Made by a program: the position numbers and the translations under genes
In this document: positions 45,870 through 55,510 of the stretch, in pieces
Position numbering within the stretch: the stretch's first letter is position 1
How the letters are laid out: the number at the start of each line of letters is the position of its first letter
Assembly (NCBI GenBank): GCA_026390555.1
Contig: JAPLFS010000076.1
Location: 17,172 to 81,171, forward strand
Direction: 5' to 3'
DNA from: Pseudomonadota bacterium
GTDB taxonomy: Bacteria > Bdellovibrionota_C > UBA2361 > OMII01
DNA: 64,000 bases
The notes under the pieces: generated by a model
The model's database searches: none
What the model was told of the DNA's origin: nothing
What the model saw: the letters and a program-made list of their open reading frames with translations, nothing else

Positions 45870-47930
45870 TTAGTGCAGATACCCGCCATCCTCAGGGCTT
45901 CCAAATGCAAAATCACCCTGATTTGACCCTCGTGAACGAGATTTAACCTTAACCCCAAGCGCCCTCTTAAGGGGCTCTAACACCTCTGGCTTTAAGCCAG
46001 GAGAGAACTCGGCTGAGTCCTGGCTTGAGCCCTGAACCATATTTAGTTCGCCAACATCATTCACAGCCCCACGCAACCAGTCTGCCGCAGCCGCACGCCA
46101 GGAATGCCCCGAAGCTCCGTGCCCCTTGGCCTGTGAGCTGAGGTAGGCCGAGATTGAGAGGTAGTATTTTAACTTCCAACGGATCGGATTGTATTGGGGT
46201 TTATCAAAAAACTCATGCGCTATTTGTAGCGTGCGGTGCGCTTCTTCAAAGATCTCTCCACTCCGAGTTTTTCCGACCTCAAGCAACGCCAGCCCGGTGA
46301 CGGCATTCGTTAAAGCAACGTCGAGTTTAGAATCGAGCTCCTCATATAACTTTCGTGCACTGTTCAGATGGCGAACCGCCTCTACAGGGTCCTTAGCTAT
46401 AACGCACAGCTGCGCCAGGGTTGAGAACAGCTTGGCCTTCGTTTTTAGCGCCTGTGGGGCATTTCCGAACGGCTCAAGAGCTAGCTCAGCCTCATATAAG
46501 ATCCTATGTACCTGCTGCAACTTCTTCTTAGAGATATATCCACGCTCGGTGAACTCCGCCATGGCGAGTGCCTGAACCAGCGCCGCTCGCTTTTCACTCG
46601 CTGAGATATAGGCCCGTCGCTCGTCTTCAATAGCGACCGAGGTAGCACAGATCTTTTGCGCTTTGTTCCAATCGCCTATAGCGGCGTAGCAGGAACCCAG
46701 CATATATCCGGCCTGTGCCTGTGCCATCTTGAGTCCGCGGGTTCTAAAGAAAGCCTCACACCGTTTTGCACTCCTGGTTGCAGCAGCGCTATCTCCCATT
46801 ATTTGCGCAGCGGACACCACACTGGTACCGATTAGGCCCACAGCCATCTCTGAGCGCAACGCGTCTTCAAGCGCAACTCCAAACTCCTGCGCCTTTTTAA
46901 GCTCCCCTAGGGTGAGCGCGCTCTGAAGTGCTCCAAGCTTTGCAAGTAAGGCCCCTTGCAGCAGCCCACCCCGCTCTGCCTGAGTGAGCGCTTTGGTAAA
47001 ATAGGTCATTGCTCGTGAATTATAGCGCTGCGCAGCCGCAGCCTGCGCCAGCAATAAGAACCCCTCAAGCATCCCAGAGAGGTATTCGTTTTCTTCGAAC
47101 AGTAGACACGCGCCCTCAATTAACTGCGCCTCGTATGAATTAGTCTTTAGCATTCGAGCAATTGAGAGTTCGGCCACCCCGCGCGCAACCGCCCCCAGAG
47201 GTACAGCCTGGGCACGTAGCATTTCGGGCGATACGGTTGTTATCGATCTATCGGTTCCGGCCCGTTCTACATGGTAACGGGCCCGCAAAATTTCAAAGGC
47301 CAACTCGGAGCCCCTCTGCTGATAGCTCAGCTCGCGCTCGATCTTCTCAAGGATTAATTGCGCTGGAAGCAGCTCCGGTTGTGGCGCATACATATAGGTC
47401 TTCGCGAGCTCGAGTCCAACCTGCGCTTGCAGCTCCGAACTATTCGCACTACAACGATCAAGTTCAGCTAGGAGGGTCGTCCTAGCTCGTATTAATTCTG
47501 AATCATGCAGCACCCCGAGCGCTACTCCAACAAAGAGCGCCCGCGCAAGCAACATCGCCGCACGAACCTTATCGGCATCCGAGTGTCCTGCGTGGTGAAT
47601 CTCTACGTAGAGGGCCTCTATCGTTCCTACGTTGTGTGTAATCGTACCCTCCTCCATCAACTCGCACAGCGCCGCATAGCCCTTAAAGAGGCGATGACGC
47701 GGGGTTGTCTCAACTATCTTACAAACACTAATTGCAAGTGATCTAGCCGCTCTAAATTGCCCAGCCTCTATCAACAGCTCAAGCGCATCTACTGCGTTCC
47801 AGGTGGCTGTCGTCGCGTGTTGCTCTTGAGCGATAGTTTTTAGAAGCTCAGGAAGCATATCTCGTGTAAGGGTACACGGCTTATCCTGTGATTCGATCAT
47901 TGGGGGTGGCATTGGGGATGGCTTCGTCAT
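45870..47930 (-). CDS. large TPR-like helical-repeat protein
   Basis: 686 residues, helical throughout, with alanine/leucine-rich paired helices of TPR type (for example KAQEFGVALEDALR, MLGSCYAAIGDWNKAQKICA, AVRHLNSARKLYEELDSKLD). No signal peptide, enzyme motif or DNA-binding domain was identified. The C-terminal 60 residues are Gly/Ser-rich and basic. It may be a cytoplasmic scaffold. The upstream neighbour (47940-48638) ends 9 bp before its start, so they are probably co-transcribed. Confidence 0.65.
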   Translation of the reverse strand: MTKPSPMPPPMIESQDKPCTLTRDMLPELLKTIAQEQHATTATWNAVDALELLIEAGQFRAARSLAISVCKIVETTPRHRLFKGYAALCELMEEGTITHNVGTIEALYVEIHHAGHSDADKVRAAMLLARALFVGVALGVLHDSELIRARTTLLAELDRCSANSSELQAQVGLELAKTYMYAPQPELLPAQLILEKIERELSYQQRGSELAFEILRARYHVERAGTDRSITTVSPEMLRAQAVPLGAVARGVAELSIARMLKTNSYEAQLIEGACLLFEENEYLSGMLEGFLLLAQAAAAQRYNSRAMTYFTKALTQAERGGLLQGALLAKLGALQSALTLGELKKAQEFGVALEDALRSEMAVGLIGTSVVSAAQIMGDSAAATRSAKRCEAFFRTRGLKMAQAQAGYMLGSCYAAIGDWNKAQKICATSVAIEDERRAYISASEKRAALVQALAMAEFTERGYISKKKLQQVHRILYEAELALEPFGNAPQALKTKAKLFSTLAQLCVIAKDPVEAVRHLNSARKLYEELDSKLDVALTNAVTGLALLEVGKTRSGEIFEEAHRTLQIAHEFFDKPQYNPIRWKLKYYLSISAYLSSQAKGHGASGHSWRAAAADWLRGAVNDVGELNMVQGSSQDSAEFSPGLKPEVLEPLKRALGVKVKSRSRGSNQGDFAFGSPEDGGYLH

Positions 47931-47939
47931 AAATATTCC

Positions 47940-48638
47940 TTAAATGTTCTTCTGTGGGCACTTGGCAGGGGTATCCTGGAAGGCGAGGATCGTTTCAGTC
48001 AGAGCGGCCGCTTCAGTTTGCGAATCTTTATCCGACACCGTCACCTGCCACGCCGTCGGGGCAAGACTAGCTAGGCTCTGTAGCTCACTAAGAATGAATG
48101 AGCTGGCGCGCTGTGTCCCGATTACCAATAACGGACACCTTAAACGGTGGAGATACGATTTTACGTTAAAACCCTGCAGCCCAAGACGCAGTGGAAGTCC
48201 GAACGGAAGTTTCCCTTCGATCCGATCCACTAAGCGCTCCCAACGACTAGGGTGTGGCCGCGAGCTTGAATCAATAACGACCAGGGTACGAACCAACTTG
48301 GGATTTACTAAGACAAGATTCTGCGCCAACGTGGCCCCCGCCCCCAACCCGACTAGGCTGGCCTGTCGTATAGCGAGCTTTGCTACCAGCTCCGAGAGGA
48401 TTTCCGATAGGGGCTCCCATGAAGTAGCCGTTACCGCAGCACTTAAGAGGGTAACCACACGCGCCCTCTGACTAAGTTGCAGCGCGATCTCATGCGCCAG
48501 CGCTATATAGTTGAGATCGTCTACAATAATAAGAAAAACACGCCCTTGCCCGATATCCGAGATAACCTCAACCCTTAAGTGCGGGAGAGCTACTGGTGTT
48601 TGAGATTCAGTATTCATGGCAACCTGATAAGGGTACAT
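47940..48638 (-). CDS. alpha/beta-hydrolase-fold protein lacking the nucleophile serine
   Basis: 232 residues. The strand order, nucleophile-elbow position (ASLVGLGAGATLAQ, 93-106) and a later RCPLLVIGTQRASSF segment fit an alpha/beta hydrolase. The elbow reads G-L-G-A-G, where active members have G-x-S-x-G, so the catalytic Ser is Gly99. It is also short and lacks a clear catalytic Asp-His pair. A non-enzymatic role is likely. A GGGAG ribosome site supports the first ATG. It pairs with the downstream TPR-like gene. Confidence 0.6.
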   Translation of the reverse strand: MYPYQVAMNTESQTPVALPHLRVEVISDIGQGRVFLIIVDDLNYIALAHEIALQLSQRARVVTLLSAAVTATSWEPLSEILSELVAKLAIRQASLVGLGAGATLAQNLVLVNPKLVRTLVVIDSSSRPHPSRWERLVDRIEGKLPFGLPLRLGLQGFNVKSYLHRLRCPLLVIGTQRASSFILSELQSLASLAPTAWQVTVSDKDSQTEAAALTETILAFQDTPAKCPQKNI

Positions 48639-48987
48639 AAAGCGCTCCCGCTAGTCTACCTATAGGAAACGTAAGTAAGGGTATCTATTCAAAGGGTCAG
48701 ACAGACCGGTGTGCGTTAGCCCCTATAAAGGGGCGAGTTTGCGGAGCAAACTGGGGTGGAAACATTAACTGGTCACAAAATCTGCCGTCCCCGATCAGGG
48801 GATGACCAATCGAATTACCTATGAAACTTCGCCGTAATCTGAGTAGCTTGAATCGCTACATTAAACTACGGTGACCAGTTACAGAAAAATGGGGTGAATA
48901 GTTACCCATTTGATCAAGTAGTTGAGTTGTGTCACCTTGGTAGAGGGAAGTAACGGGGTGGGCTAAAACCAGGCGTTCCAAGTATTT
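48639..48987. other. divergent intergenic region containing MITE copy B
   Basis: 349 bp between the hydrolase-like gene and the zinc-ribbon-like gene, about half of it occupied by the repeat at 48716-48881. The rest shows no gene or RNA that I can support. Confidence 0.5.
48716..48881 (+). repeat. MITE-like dispersed repeat, copy B
   Basis: The core (48766-48881, 116 bp) has the same TAACTGGTCAC and GTGACCAGTTA ends as copy A. The flanking hairpins keep pairing through compensatory changes: GCCCCT with AGGGGC, and AGTTTGC with GCAAACT where copy A has CGATTTGC with GCAAATCG. The outer left end seen in A and C is missing. Confidence 0.85.
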
Positions 48988-49368
48988 ATGACCAAAGCTA
49001 TCGGGCAGGAAATCCAGGGACCTTTTGAGGTCACTTCATCTGAGGAATCCCTGCTCTCACCGCTACCCCTACAGTTTGGAACAAACAGCGCTGTGGATCT
49101 CGCTTCTGTTGATGACGAGGACGCCGCTGTTGAAACCATGGAGCCCCCGGAACGCCGCTACGGGTGCGCCAACTACGATAGCTGTCTAGATCTCGCCGCC
49201 GCTCTTAACTGGGAGAGCTTTACCTGCAAAAGCTGCTCCGGAACCATCAACGAGAAGCTCTACTGGCGTGCACACCAGGCAACGAGGAAGGATTCAGTCG
49301 CTAGAGCGCTCTGCGATCTACCGCCGCTCTCAGCAGTCGGAACATCTGCCAAGGCTAACGACAAGTAG
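48988..49368 (+). CDS. small zinc-ribbon-like protein
   Basis: 126 residues. An acidic N-terminal half (SVDDEDAAVETMEPPERR) precedes four cysteines in YGCANYDSCLDLAAALNW and FTCKSCSG, a C-x5-C...C-x2-C arrangement suggesting a zinc-binding domain. No signal peptide. No family assigned. The 3' end overlaps the converging 49355-50299 gene by 14 bp. It starts about 107 bp after the MITE copy B. Confidence 0.55.
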   Translation: MTKAIGQEIQGPFEVTSSEESLLSPLPLQFGTNSAVDLASVDDEDAAVETMEPPERRYGCANYDSCLDLAAALNWESFTCKSCSGTINEKLYWRAHQATRKDSVARALCDLPPLSAVGTSAKANDK

Positions 49369-50299
49369 CAGGCGCCGCCCCCTTCTTTAGCCCCATCCAT
49401 AAGAAGCCCCCAAGGCCAGCCAGCAGATAAGACTTGGCGCGCAGAACTAGCCCAACTGCTAGTGCCTCACCTGACGAGGCACCAACGGCGTGCAAGAAGA
49501 AGAGAAAGGCCCCCTCCTGTATCCCTAGCCCCTGCGGCGAGATCGGTAGCGCCCCAACTATTAGGATAAGGGGCACAACGACAAATAGATCTCCCCAAGG
49601 AATATCTACCCACCCTACGGCATGCCCAACCGCCGCAGTGTTGAGGATCGTAAGGAGATGAAACGTTACCGAGAGCAGAAAGGCCCGTAGCAAAAGCTTG
49701 CGGTCAATCATTCCCCATCTCAAGCTTTGCTCAACCTTTTTAAGGATCTGCACGAAGCGCTCTGGAATGTTTATCCAACGGGCGAGCTTTGCAGTATATC
49801 CACGAAAGAGCGCCACACTTACAACTACCAGCGAAAGCGCTGTGCAGATAACAACGATGGTCAGCTCCTTTGGAATATTAGGCGCAAATAAGAGCGCTAT
49901 CAGCGCCATACTTATCATCGCAATAAATCCAGTATAACGCTCAAGCATGGTGGCCGAGACCGCATGCACCTTGTCAACATTAGCCCCGATATAGAGACTA
50001 CGCACCACATCCCCCCCCAGGTAGGAGGGCATAATAAGATTAACAAAGTACCCTACCAGGTAAAGTCGATAGAGACGCGTTACAGTTGCTACGATCCCCA
50101 ACCGCGCAAGGAATATGCGCCACTTTATAACGCTAACTAAAACAAGAAAAAATGAAAGTACTAAAAGAATAAATAGATCGAACAGAGAGATATAAGCCAG
50201 GGAGGTAACCACACTCCTAATATCTGCTAGGTATACTAGGGCTACGAGCACAGCAAGCCCTACGAGATAACGTAGCGCCTTGAGTATGAGGGTCTTCAT
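49355..50299 (-). CDS. lysylphosphatidylglycerol synthase TM-region (LPTM/UPF0104) membrane protein
   Basis: 314 residues with about eight hydrophobic segments. The LPTM family pattern is visible: RLYRLYLVGYFVNLIMPSYLGGDVVRSLYI near 80-110 with the conserved GGD, and PISPQGLGIQEGAFLFF near 255. Such proteins are thought to move or present lipid-linked sugars or lipids. It leads out of a polysaccharide cluster with glycosyltransferases and Wzm/Wzt on the same strand, so a role in lipid carrier handling is likely. Substrate unknown. Confidence 0.85.
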   Translation of the reverse strand: MKTLILKALRYLVGLAVLVALVYLADIRSVVTSLAYISLFDLFILLVLSFFLVLVSVIKWRIFLARLGIVATVTRLYRLYLVGYFVNLIMPSYLGGDVVRSLYIGANVDKVHAVSATMLERYTGFIAMISMALIALLFAPNIPKELTIVVICTALSLVVVSVALFRGYTAKLARWINIPERFVQILKKVEQSLRWGMIDRKLLLRAFLLSVTFHLLTILNTAAVGHAVGWVDIPWGDLFVVVPLILIVGALPISPQGLGIQEGAFLFFLHAVGASSGEALAVGLVLRAKSYLLAGLGGFLWMGLKKGAAPATCR

Positions 50300-50330
50300 T
50301 GTGGGGCTCCTTAATCTTCCCTAGCAGGCG

Positions 50331-52367
50331 TTACTGTTGTGCGGTACTAGGCGAAGCAAAGAGCTGCAGCTCTCCGATCGACCAGTCCATCCGAGCGTCC
50401 TGTCCAGTCTGGGTTAAAATAACACCAGAGATAACCCTAGCAGGAAACCGAAATTTAAATGCCCTATTAATCTGATATAAGTAACTGAGCGCTGCGTAAT
50501 CCTCAGGCGGCAGAACGCTCTCCCTAGTTCCATCAGGAAGTAGTAGCTCGATCTTAAGCCCGCGTGGGCCATCGTATGGCCACATTCCGATATCATACCC
50601 TATCCCTTGCACGACAAGGGGTGTTGTAAGGGTAAGCTGATAGAACATTCCGGGGCGTTGCGGCGCGCCGCTTCCCCAACGAGTAGCAAAGTCTCCGTCA
50701 ATCGCCTGCTCAGCACGTTGCGGGCCAGAGGCCTTAACGCTTGCAATATGATCGCTTGAGATTATAACGGAGGGCTCAGTACCCTGTTCAGGAGTGCTAG
50801 AGAGTTTGAGGTTATAGATAATAACGTAACCGCTCGCCTCAATTTCAGAGAAGGATACCTGCCCTACCCTAAAAGCCTGCCGTACCAGCTTTGCCTGTGC
50901 TGGCACTAGCACTAGTGGAACGATCTCTCGCTGCTCGGGCTTTAAATTACTCTCATATTCTGGAATACGAACTTGATATGGCTCCTGAAACATCGAAAAG
51001 GTAATACGCTCCTTGGTCTCAAAGGCAAGGCGGTATCCGATCCAGTAGTTCGTTCGAACAAAGTTAATCCCTAACTTATCAAGGGTAGTGATAAGCTGCG
51101 TATGATCGCAGGCAACTCGCTCGCCTGCAAATACAATAGGCTCCCCACCAACGGCGCGACCACCTGAATAAGCGGAGGTTACGTTCAGAAAGATGAGTCC
51201 TGCCAGCAGTAGCGCCGCAAGCCCCCTAGACCAGCGCGCGCTATAAGCAACAGCCACCCCACTTATGGCAAATAGACTTACATAGATCGGCAGCAGATAT
51301 CTTGGCGCCTGTACGAGCCATCCATACGAGCTTATCGTAAAAATTATACAGCTTACCGGAATAACGAGCAGCGTTAGCTCTACCGGCGCACTGCGGTCAA
51401 CCTGCCCCACAAAGAGGCTAAGGATCTGCCGCCAGCGTGCGATGATAACTACAAAAAAAACCACCCCATAGATTAGATAAGCGCCGGTAACAGCCCCTGG
51501 AAAGATCCCTTCAACGCTCCAGAAGCGCACCGCGCCGAATAAGATCGGAAGAGCTACCGCGAAGAGCCCCGCACTGTGCTTAGCAATCTCATCCCCATCT
51601 GCCAAACCGAACATACCGAACGATCGGAAATCATGCGTAAAATTATATAGCCAAAAGGGCGCACTCCCGATCAGAAAGGCGGCTGTTCCATAGGCAACGA
51701 TACGGGCCGTACTCGCAACTGAAAGCGCACCCGTAAGCAGCTCACGTGCAAGACAAAGCGCGCTAAAGATCGCTACCGGAATAATAAAATATACGATCTG
51801 ATTATTAACCCACCAGCCAAGCCCTAGGATTATACCGAGTAGCACCGGATAGCTGCGCCGTGTAACGGAGCCCTGTAGCCAGCGCGTTGTGAGAAGTAGC
51901 GCCAGGGCTCCAAGCAGCAGGATCTCAATAAAACCCCCACGCGCCTTGCTGCTCCATATAATAAGCCCCGCAGGTGGAAGAGCCATTAGCAGCGCCGCTA
52001 CACGACCGGCCTGCAAGCCTCCCAGCACCGATCCAAGCCGATGCATAATGGGGACAAGCGCAACTGCAGACAGTAATGGGACGAGCTGTAGCGAAAAATT
52101 ACTAATACCGAAAAGCGCAAAGGAACCACTGGCTAAGATCGCCTCAAGCGAGCCCATATAGTGCTGCCCGTAGTAGAAGGTCGGAATCCCGCGCCCCTCA
52201 AGGATATGCTTTCCCATTAAACCAACGATGGCCTCATCCGCATCGATGCTCCACTGCACGCCCCGCATAAAGTCGAGCCGTACTGCGGTAGCAACGATCA
52301 TTAGAAACACTATCAGGAGGAGCTCCCGCAGGGTGCTTCGAGGTAACGCCTTAGCGCTATGCCGCAC
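50331..52367 (-). CDS. GT39/ArnT-like membrane glycosyltransferase with C-terminal discoidin domain
   Basis: About 678 residues. Residues 20-410 are a multi-spanning region of PMT/ArnT type (FMRGVQWSIDADEAIVGLMG with the acidic pair, and HYMGSLEAILAS). After a soluble linker, residues about 555-675 resemble an F5/8-type discoidin carbohydrate-binding domain (AIDGDFATRWGSGAPQRPG). The open frame extends to 52421, but GTG at 52367 has a GGGAG site 5 nt upstream and leaves only an 11-bp overlap with the preceding gene, so I prefer it. It would use lipid-linked sugar donors on the periplasmic side. The fusion to a discoidin domain is uncommon. Confidence 0.8.
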   Translation of the reverse strand: MRHSAKALPRSTLRELLLIVFLMIVATAVRLDFMRGVQWSIDADEAIVGLMGKHILEGRGIPTFYYGQHYMGSLEAILASGSFALFGISNFSLQLVPLLSAVALVPIMHRLGSVLGGLQAGRVAALLMALPPAGLIIWSSKARGGFIEILLLGALALLLTTRWLQGSVTRRSYPVLLGIILGLGWWVNNQIVYFIIPVAIFSALCLARELLTGALSVASTARIVAYGTAAFLIGSAPFWLYNFTHDFRSFGMFGLADGDEIAKHSAGLFAVALPILFGAVRFWSVEGIFPGAVTGAYLIYGVVFFVVIIARWRQILSLFVGQVDRSAPVELTLLVIPVSCIIFTISSYGWLVQAPRYLLPIYVSLFAISGVAVAYSARWSRGLAALLLAGLIFLNVTSAYSGGRAVGGEPIVFAGERVACDHTQLITTLDKLGINFVRTNYWIGYRLAFETKERITFSMFQEPYQVRIPEYESNLKPEQREIVPLVLVPAQAKLVRQAFRVGQVSFSEIEASGYVIIYNLKLSSTPEQGTEPSVIISSDHIASVKASGPQRAEQAIDGDFATRWGSGAPQRPGMFYQLTLTTPLVVQGIGYDIGMWPYDGPRGLKIELLLPDGTRESVLPPEDYAALSYLYQINRAFKFRFPARVISGVILTQTGQDARMDWSIGELQLFASPSTAQQ

Positions 52368-53643
52368 GATCGCTCCCTGTAATAATGGGGCGAATCTCAG
52401 TTGCGGACAATTTAGAGCCACTCACCCCAATCAACTCAGCAGCGGCACGATAGCCCTCAATCGTTACACGCCCAGTGCGCTCCCAGGTGAACTCCCTAGC
52501 GCGTTGATAGGCAGCCTCAGATAACTTCCTTGCAGCATCCCCGTCGCGCAGGATCTGAAGCACCGCCTTGCACCCCGCCCTAACGTCGTGCGGATTAAAT
52601 GTAAGGCCTGTATCTCCAAGCACCTCGGGCATAGAGGAGGTGTTTGAACATACAACGGGCAACCCAGCCGCCATGGCCTCAAGCACCGGCAACCCGAAGC
52701 CCTCATACAGACTTGGAAAGAGAAAAAGAGCGCTCTCCCCGTAGAGAGCATGCAGATCGGAATCAGAAACATAGCCGAGATTGACCGTATCCGACGCCAT
52801 CGAGAAATCCCACAGCGCCAGATTTAAACGCTCCTCCTCTTTGGCCGAGTTTACTCTACCGGCCATAACGAGCACCGGAGCCTCACCACCAACTCTCTCA
52901 ACTTCGTGAATCACCTGCGAGACGATCTCAACTAAGATGCGAATGTTTTTACGCTCATCGTGACCACCAACGTACAGGATAATTGGACGTCCGGTAGGAA
53001 TTCCAAGTCGCACACGGAGATCAAGGGAGTCCTCCTCTAAGCGATCCCCTGAGTAACTTACCCGCTGCTGATAGATCTCAAAGAAGCTTTGGTCAACGCC
53101 GAGCGGCGTTACCATAATCCTCTCGCGTGGAACTCCTAGTAGTCGGTGAATATCGTTGGCTGTTGTCTCGGAGATGCCGAGCAGAAATGCTGCCTGTTGA
53201 ATCGAGCGAATCTCAAGCCAACGCGCAAAGGAAAACCTCCACCCTGGTCGATTTGCTCGATAAAGATCCTCTAAAATAAGTGGAATAAGATCCAGTACCG
53301 TTAGGACAAACGGCTTAGGACTCCAGGCCGGCGCGTCCATATGGGCTGGAAAGTGCACGAACGACAAGCCCTTCATGCTGCCCGCGTTCAGCTTTAAGGG
53401 ATAAAGTAGCTGTTGGCGTACGGTCGTTCTTCCGACCGGCAGACAATTAATCGCCTGCGCGCACACTCCCTGATGCAGTAACGTTTTGTGATCAAACCAC
53501 TCAACCAAGAGGTCCGGTTCGGTCGCCGCCTTAAGGGACCTTGTAAGCTCCGCTACATAGCGCCCTATTCCACGTTGTGAGTGGGACTTAAAGGCGGGAT
53601 CAAGTGCGCTGATATCAAAACCAACCGAGATCATACTGCGCAC
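52357..53643 (-). CDS. family 4 glycosyltransferase
   Basis: 428 residues, GT-B fold. The N-terminal half begins VGFDISALDPAFKSHSQRGIGRYV. The C-terminal half has GRPIILYVGGHDERKN near 235-250 and the donor-site segment FPSLYEGFGLPVLEAMAAGLPVV with the E-x7-E pair. It should add a sugar from a nucleotide donor to surface polysaccharide. It overlaps the GT39-like gene and the upstream GT4 gene by short stretches, so the four genes from wzm to the GT39-like gene form one operon. Confidence 0.9.
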   Translation of the reverse strand: MRSMISVGFDISALDPAFKSHSQRGIGRYVAELTRSLKAATEPDLLVEWFDHKTLLHQGVCAQAINCLPVGRTTVRQQLLYPLKLNAGSMKGLSFVHFPAHMDAPAWSPKPFVLTVLDLIPLILEDLYRANRPGWRFSFARWLEIRSIQQAAFLLGISETTANDIHRLLGVPRERIMVTPLGVDQSFFEIYQQRVSYSGDRLEEDSLDLRVRLGIPTGRPIILYVGGHDERKNIRILVEIVSQVIHEVERVGGEAPVLVMAGRVNSAKEEERLNLALWDFSMASDTVNLGYVSDSDLHALYGESALFLFPSLYEGFGLPVLEAMAAGLPVVCSNTSSMPEVLGDTGLTFNPHDVRAGCKAVLQILRDGDAARKLSEAAYQRAREFTWERTGRVTIEGYRAAAELIGVSGSKLSATEIRPIITGSDRAA

Positions 53644-54728
53644 GCCCTCGCGCTATCTTTGAGTGTGTGTAAGAGCTCGGCAAGGCGCGCCGTAAAGCGC
53701 TCGTAGCTAAAATCCTGCACCCGCAGCCGCCCAGCTTCAATAACTTTCGAACGGAGTTCTCCTGGCTTAGCCAGTTCATACATAAGTTGCGCCATCTCGG
53801 CGTACCGCTTTTCACGCACGATAACCCCACCAGCCCCAATAGTATCAGGAACCGCTCCAGCCCCGTATCCGATAACCGGCAGGCCGAAGTGCATCGCTTC
53901 GATAATTGGAAGACAGAAGCCCTCATGTTCACTCATGCAAACATAGACGCTACAGGCCTCGTACATGGCACGCACCTCCTCGTCAGCCATGCAGCCCCTA
54001 AATTCAACAGCATGTTCAATCCCCAGCCGTTGTGTCAGATCACGCAGAGAGAATGAGTACAGCTCGGTGTCTGTGTCGATTCCAACCAACCAGAGACGGC
54101 TTTTCTTTGTAATATGGGTATAAAGAAAGTAAAATGACTTAATAATATCTTCGATACATTTATTGGGAGCTAGTCGACCAACATGCAGTAGATGTAGCTC
54201 CTGCATGCCCCGCACTATATTAAACACCCCCTCGTTGCGTGGAAGATCCCAGCGCTGGGGATCAATCGGCAGCTCAAGCACCTCAGCCGCAAAGCCCAAG
54301 GTTCCAAGCTCTGCTGCATTAAATGGGGAGTCCGCCCAGATAACATCCGAGCTTGCGCAGATCTCTGGAAGCTCCAAAAGCCCCCGCTCGATATCAAGAG
54401 CAACCCGCCGATTAATTCCGTTATACCAACTGGCCGGTGTAATATTGTGATAGACTAGGATCCTGCGCCCTCTGCTCCAAGCAGCATAGAGTTCGTTAAG
54501 TGGAGAGCCTAAGGAATAATGCAGGATCAGATCCGCGCCTTGCTGATCGAGCACCTCTTTGTACGGTCTTGATCGACCACGCATCTGTGGATGCTCTCCG
54601 ATAGCATAGATCTCACTTGCATGTCCGAGCCCCCGTAAGGCGCGCTGCATCGCCAAGACCTCGGTCGAAATGGCATCACCGTAACTAAGTGTATGCACAA
54701 GCTGATGAACTGGTTGACGGCTATTCAT
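53631..54728 (-). CDS. family 4 glycosyltransferase
   Basis: 365 residues, GT-B fold. HLLHVGRLAPNKCIEDIIKS near 185-205 and MSEHEGFCLPIIEAMHFGLPVIGY near 270-293 are the typical donor-binding segments, with EGFCLPIIE supplying the acidic pair. It overlaps the next glycosyltransferase by 13 bp and the Wzm gene by 4 bp. Probable cytoplasmic assembly of the O-polysaccharide exported by Wzm/Wzt. Confidence 0.9.
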   Translation of the reverse strand: MNSRQPVHQLVHTLSYGDAISTEVLAMQRALRGLGHASEIYAIGEHPQMRGRSRPYKEVLDQQGADLILHYSLGSPLNELYAAWSRGRRILVYHNITPASWYNGINRRVALDIERGLLELPEICASSDVIWADSPFNAAELGTLGFAAEVLELPIDPQRWDLPRNEGVFNIVRGMQELHLLHVGRLAPNKCIEDIIKSFYFLYTHITKKSRLWLVGIDTDTELYSFSLRDLTQRLGIEHAVEFRGCMADEEVRAMYEACSVYVCMSEHEGFCLPIIEAMHFGLPVIGYGAGAVPDTIGAGGVIVREKRYAEMAQLMYELAKPGELRSKVIEAGRLRVQDFSYERFTARLAELLHTLKDSARACAV

Positions 54729-55510
54729 AATGCCTCTGCAAACCTCTCTCTAAAGTAGCTATGCACACAGAGACCTATACCCATAGAAAGCGCAGCTACC
54801 AAGATTAAAGAGACAAAAGCGAGCCCACCTGGAACCACTCCATCAATTAGGATCTTCTGGTAGCACTCCGTAAGCACCGCAAAGGGATTGGCATCAAGTA
54901 AGAACCTGAAGCGCGCTGGCACAGCGGAGGCCGGGTACACTACGGGGCAGAGAAAAAACAGAAAGGTTAGCATATTACCAACCAAGTGCTGCACATCTCG
55001 ATAGAAAACATTCAGCGCGCTTAGCGCCAAAACAGCCCCGTTTAGGATAATGAATTGAAGCAGAATAAACACCGGCACAAGGAACCATGTGGCGGGAATA
55101 GCCATGCCGGCCGCTAACATAAATATTATCAACATCGGTAGCGCCAACACGAAGTGAATCATCGCTGAGGTCACGCTGACAAAGGGTAAGATATGAGCAG
55201 GAAACATCGACTTCGTGATCAGGTGCCCACTACTAACGAGTGCTGAGGTGCCCTCGCTTAGGGCGCTACTTGTCCAGATCCAGGGGAGCAGTCCTGCAAA
55301 GACCAGCAGGTGATAGTGCTTACCGCCGTCAAAACGCATGTAGTAGCTAAACACCAGGGTATAGACCCCCATCAGGCAGAGCGGATTTAGAAACGACCAC
55401 AAGAACCCCAGTAACGATCCACGATAACGGGTAGCGATATGCCTCTGTACCAAGGCCTGAATTAACGCTCTAAAGCGCCATAACTCCGCCCCTACTAAGA
55501 ACATGGGCAT
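54725..55510 (-). CDS. wzm: ABC-2 polysaccharide exporter permease (Wzm)
   Basis: 261 residues, six membrane segments, ABC-2 pattern with an N-terminal amphipathic part (LVQRHIATRYRGSLLGFLWSFLNPL) and a central YRDVQHLVGNMLTFLFFLCPVVYP segment. Together with Wzt it carries undecaprenyl-linked O-polysaccharide across the inner membrane. Its start overlaps the Wzt end by 16 bp. Confidence 0.92.
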   Translation of the reverse strand: MPMFLVGAELWRFRALIQALVQRHIATRYRGSLLGFLWSFLNPLCLMGVYTLVFSYYMRFDGGKHYHLLVFAGLLPWIWTSSALSEGTSALVSSGHLITKSMFPAHILPFVSVTSAMIHFVLALPMLIIFMLAAGMAIPATWFLVPVFILLQFIILNGAVLALSALNVFYRDVQHLVGNMLTFLFFLCPVVYPASAVPARFRFLLDANPFAVLTECYQKILIDGVVPGGLAFVSLILVAALSMGIGLCVHSYFRERFAEAL

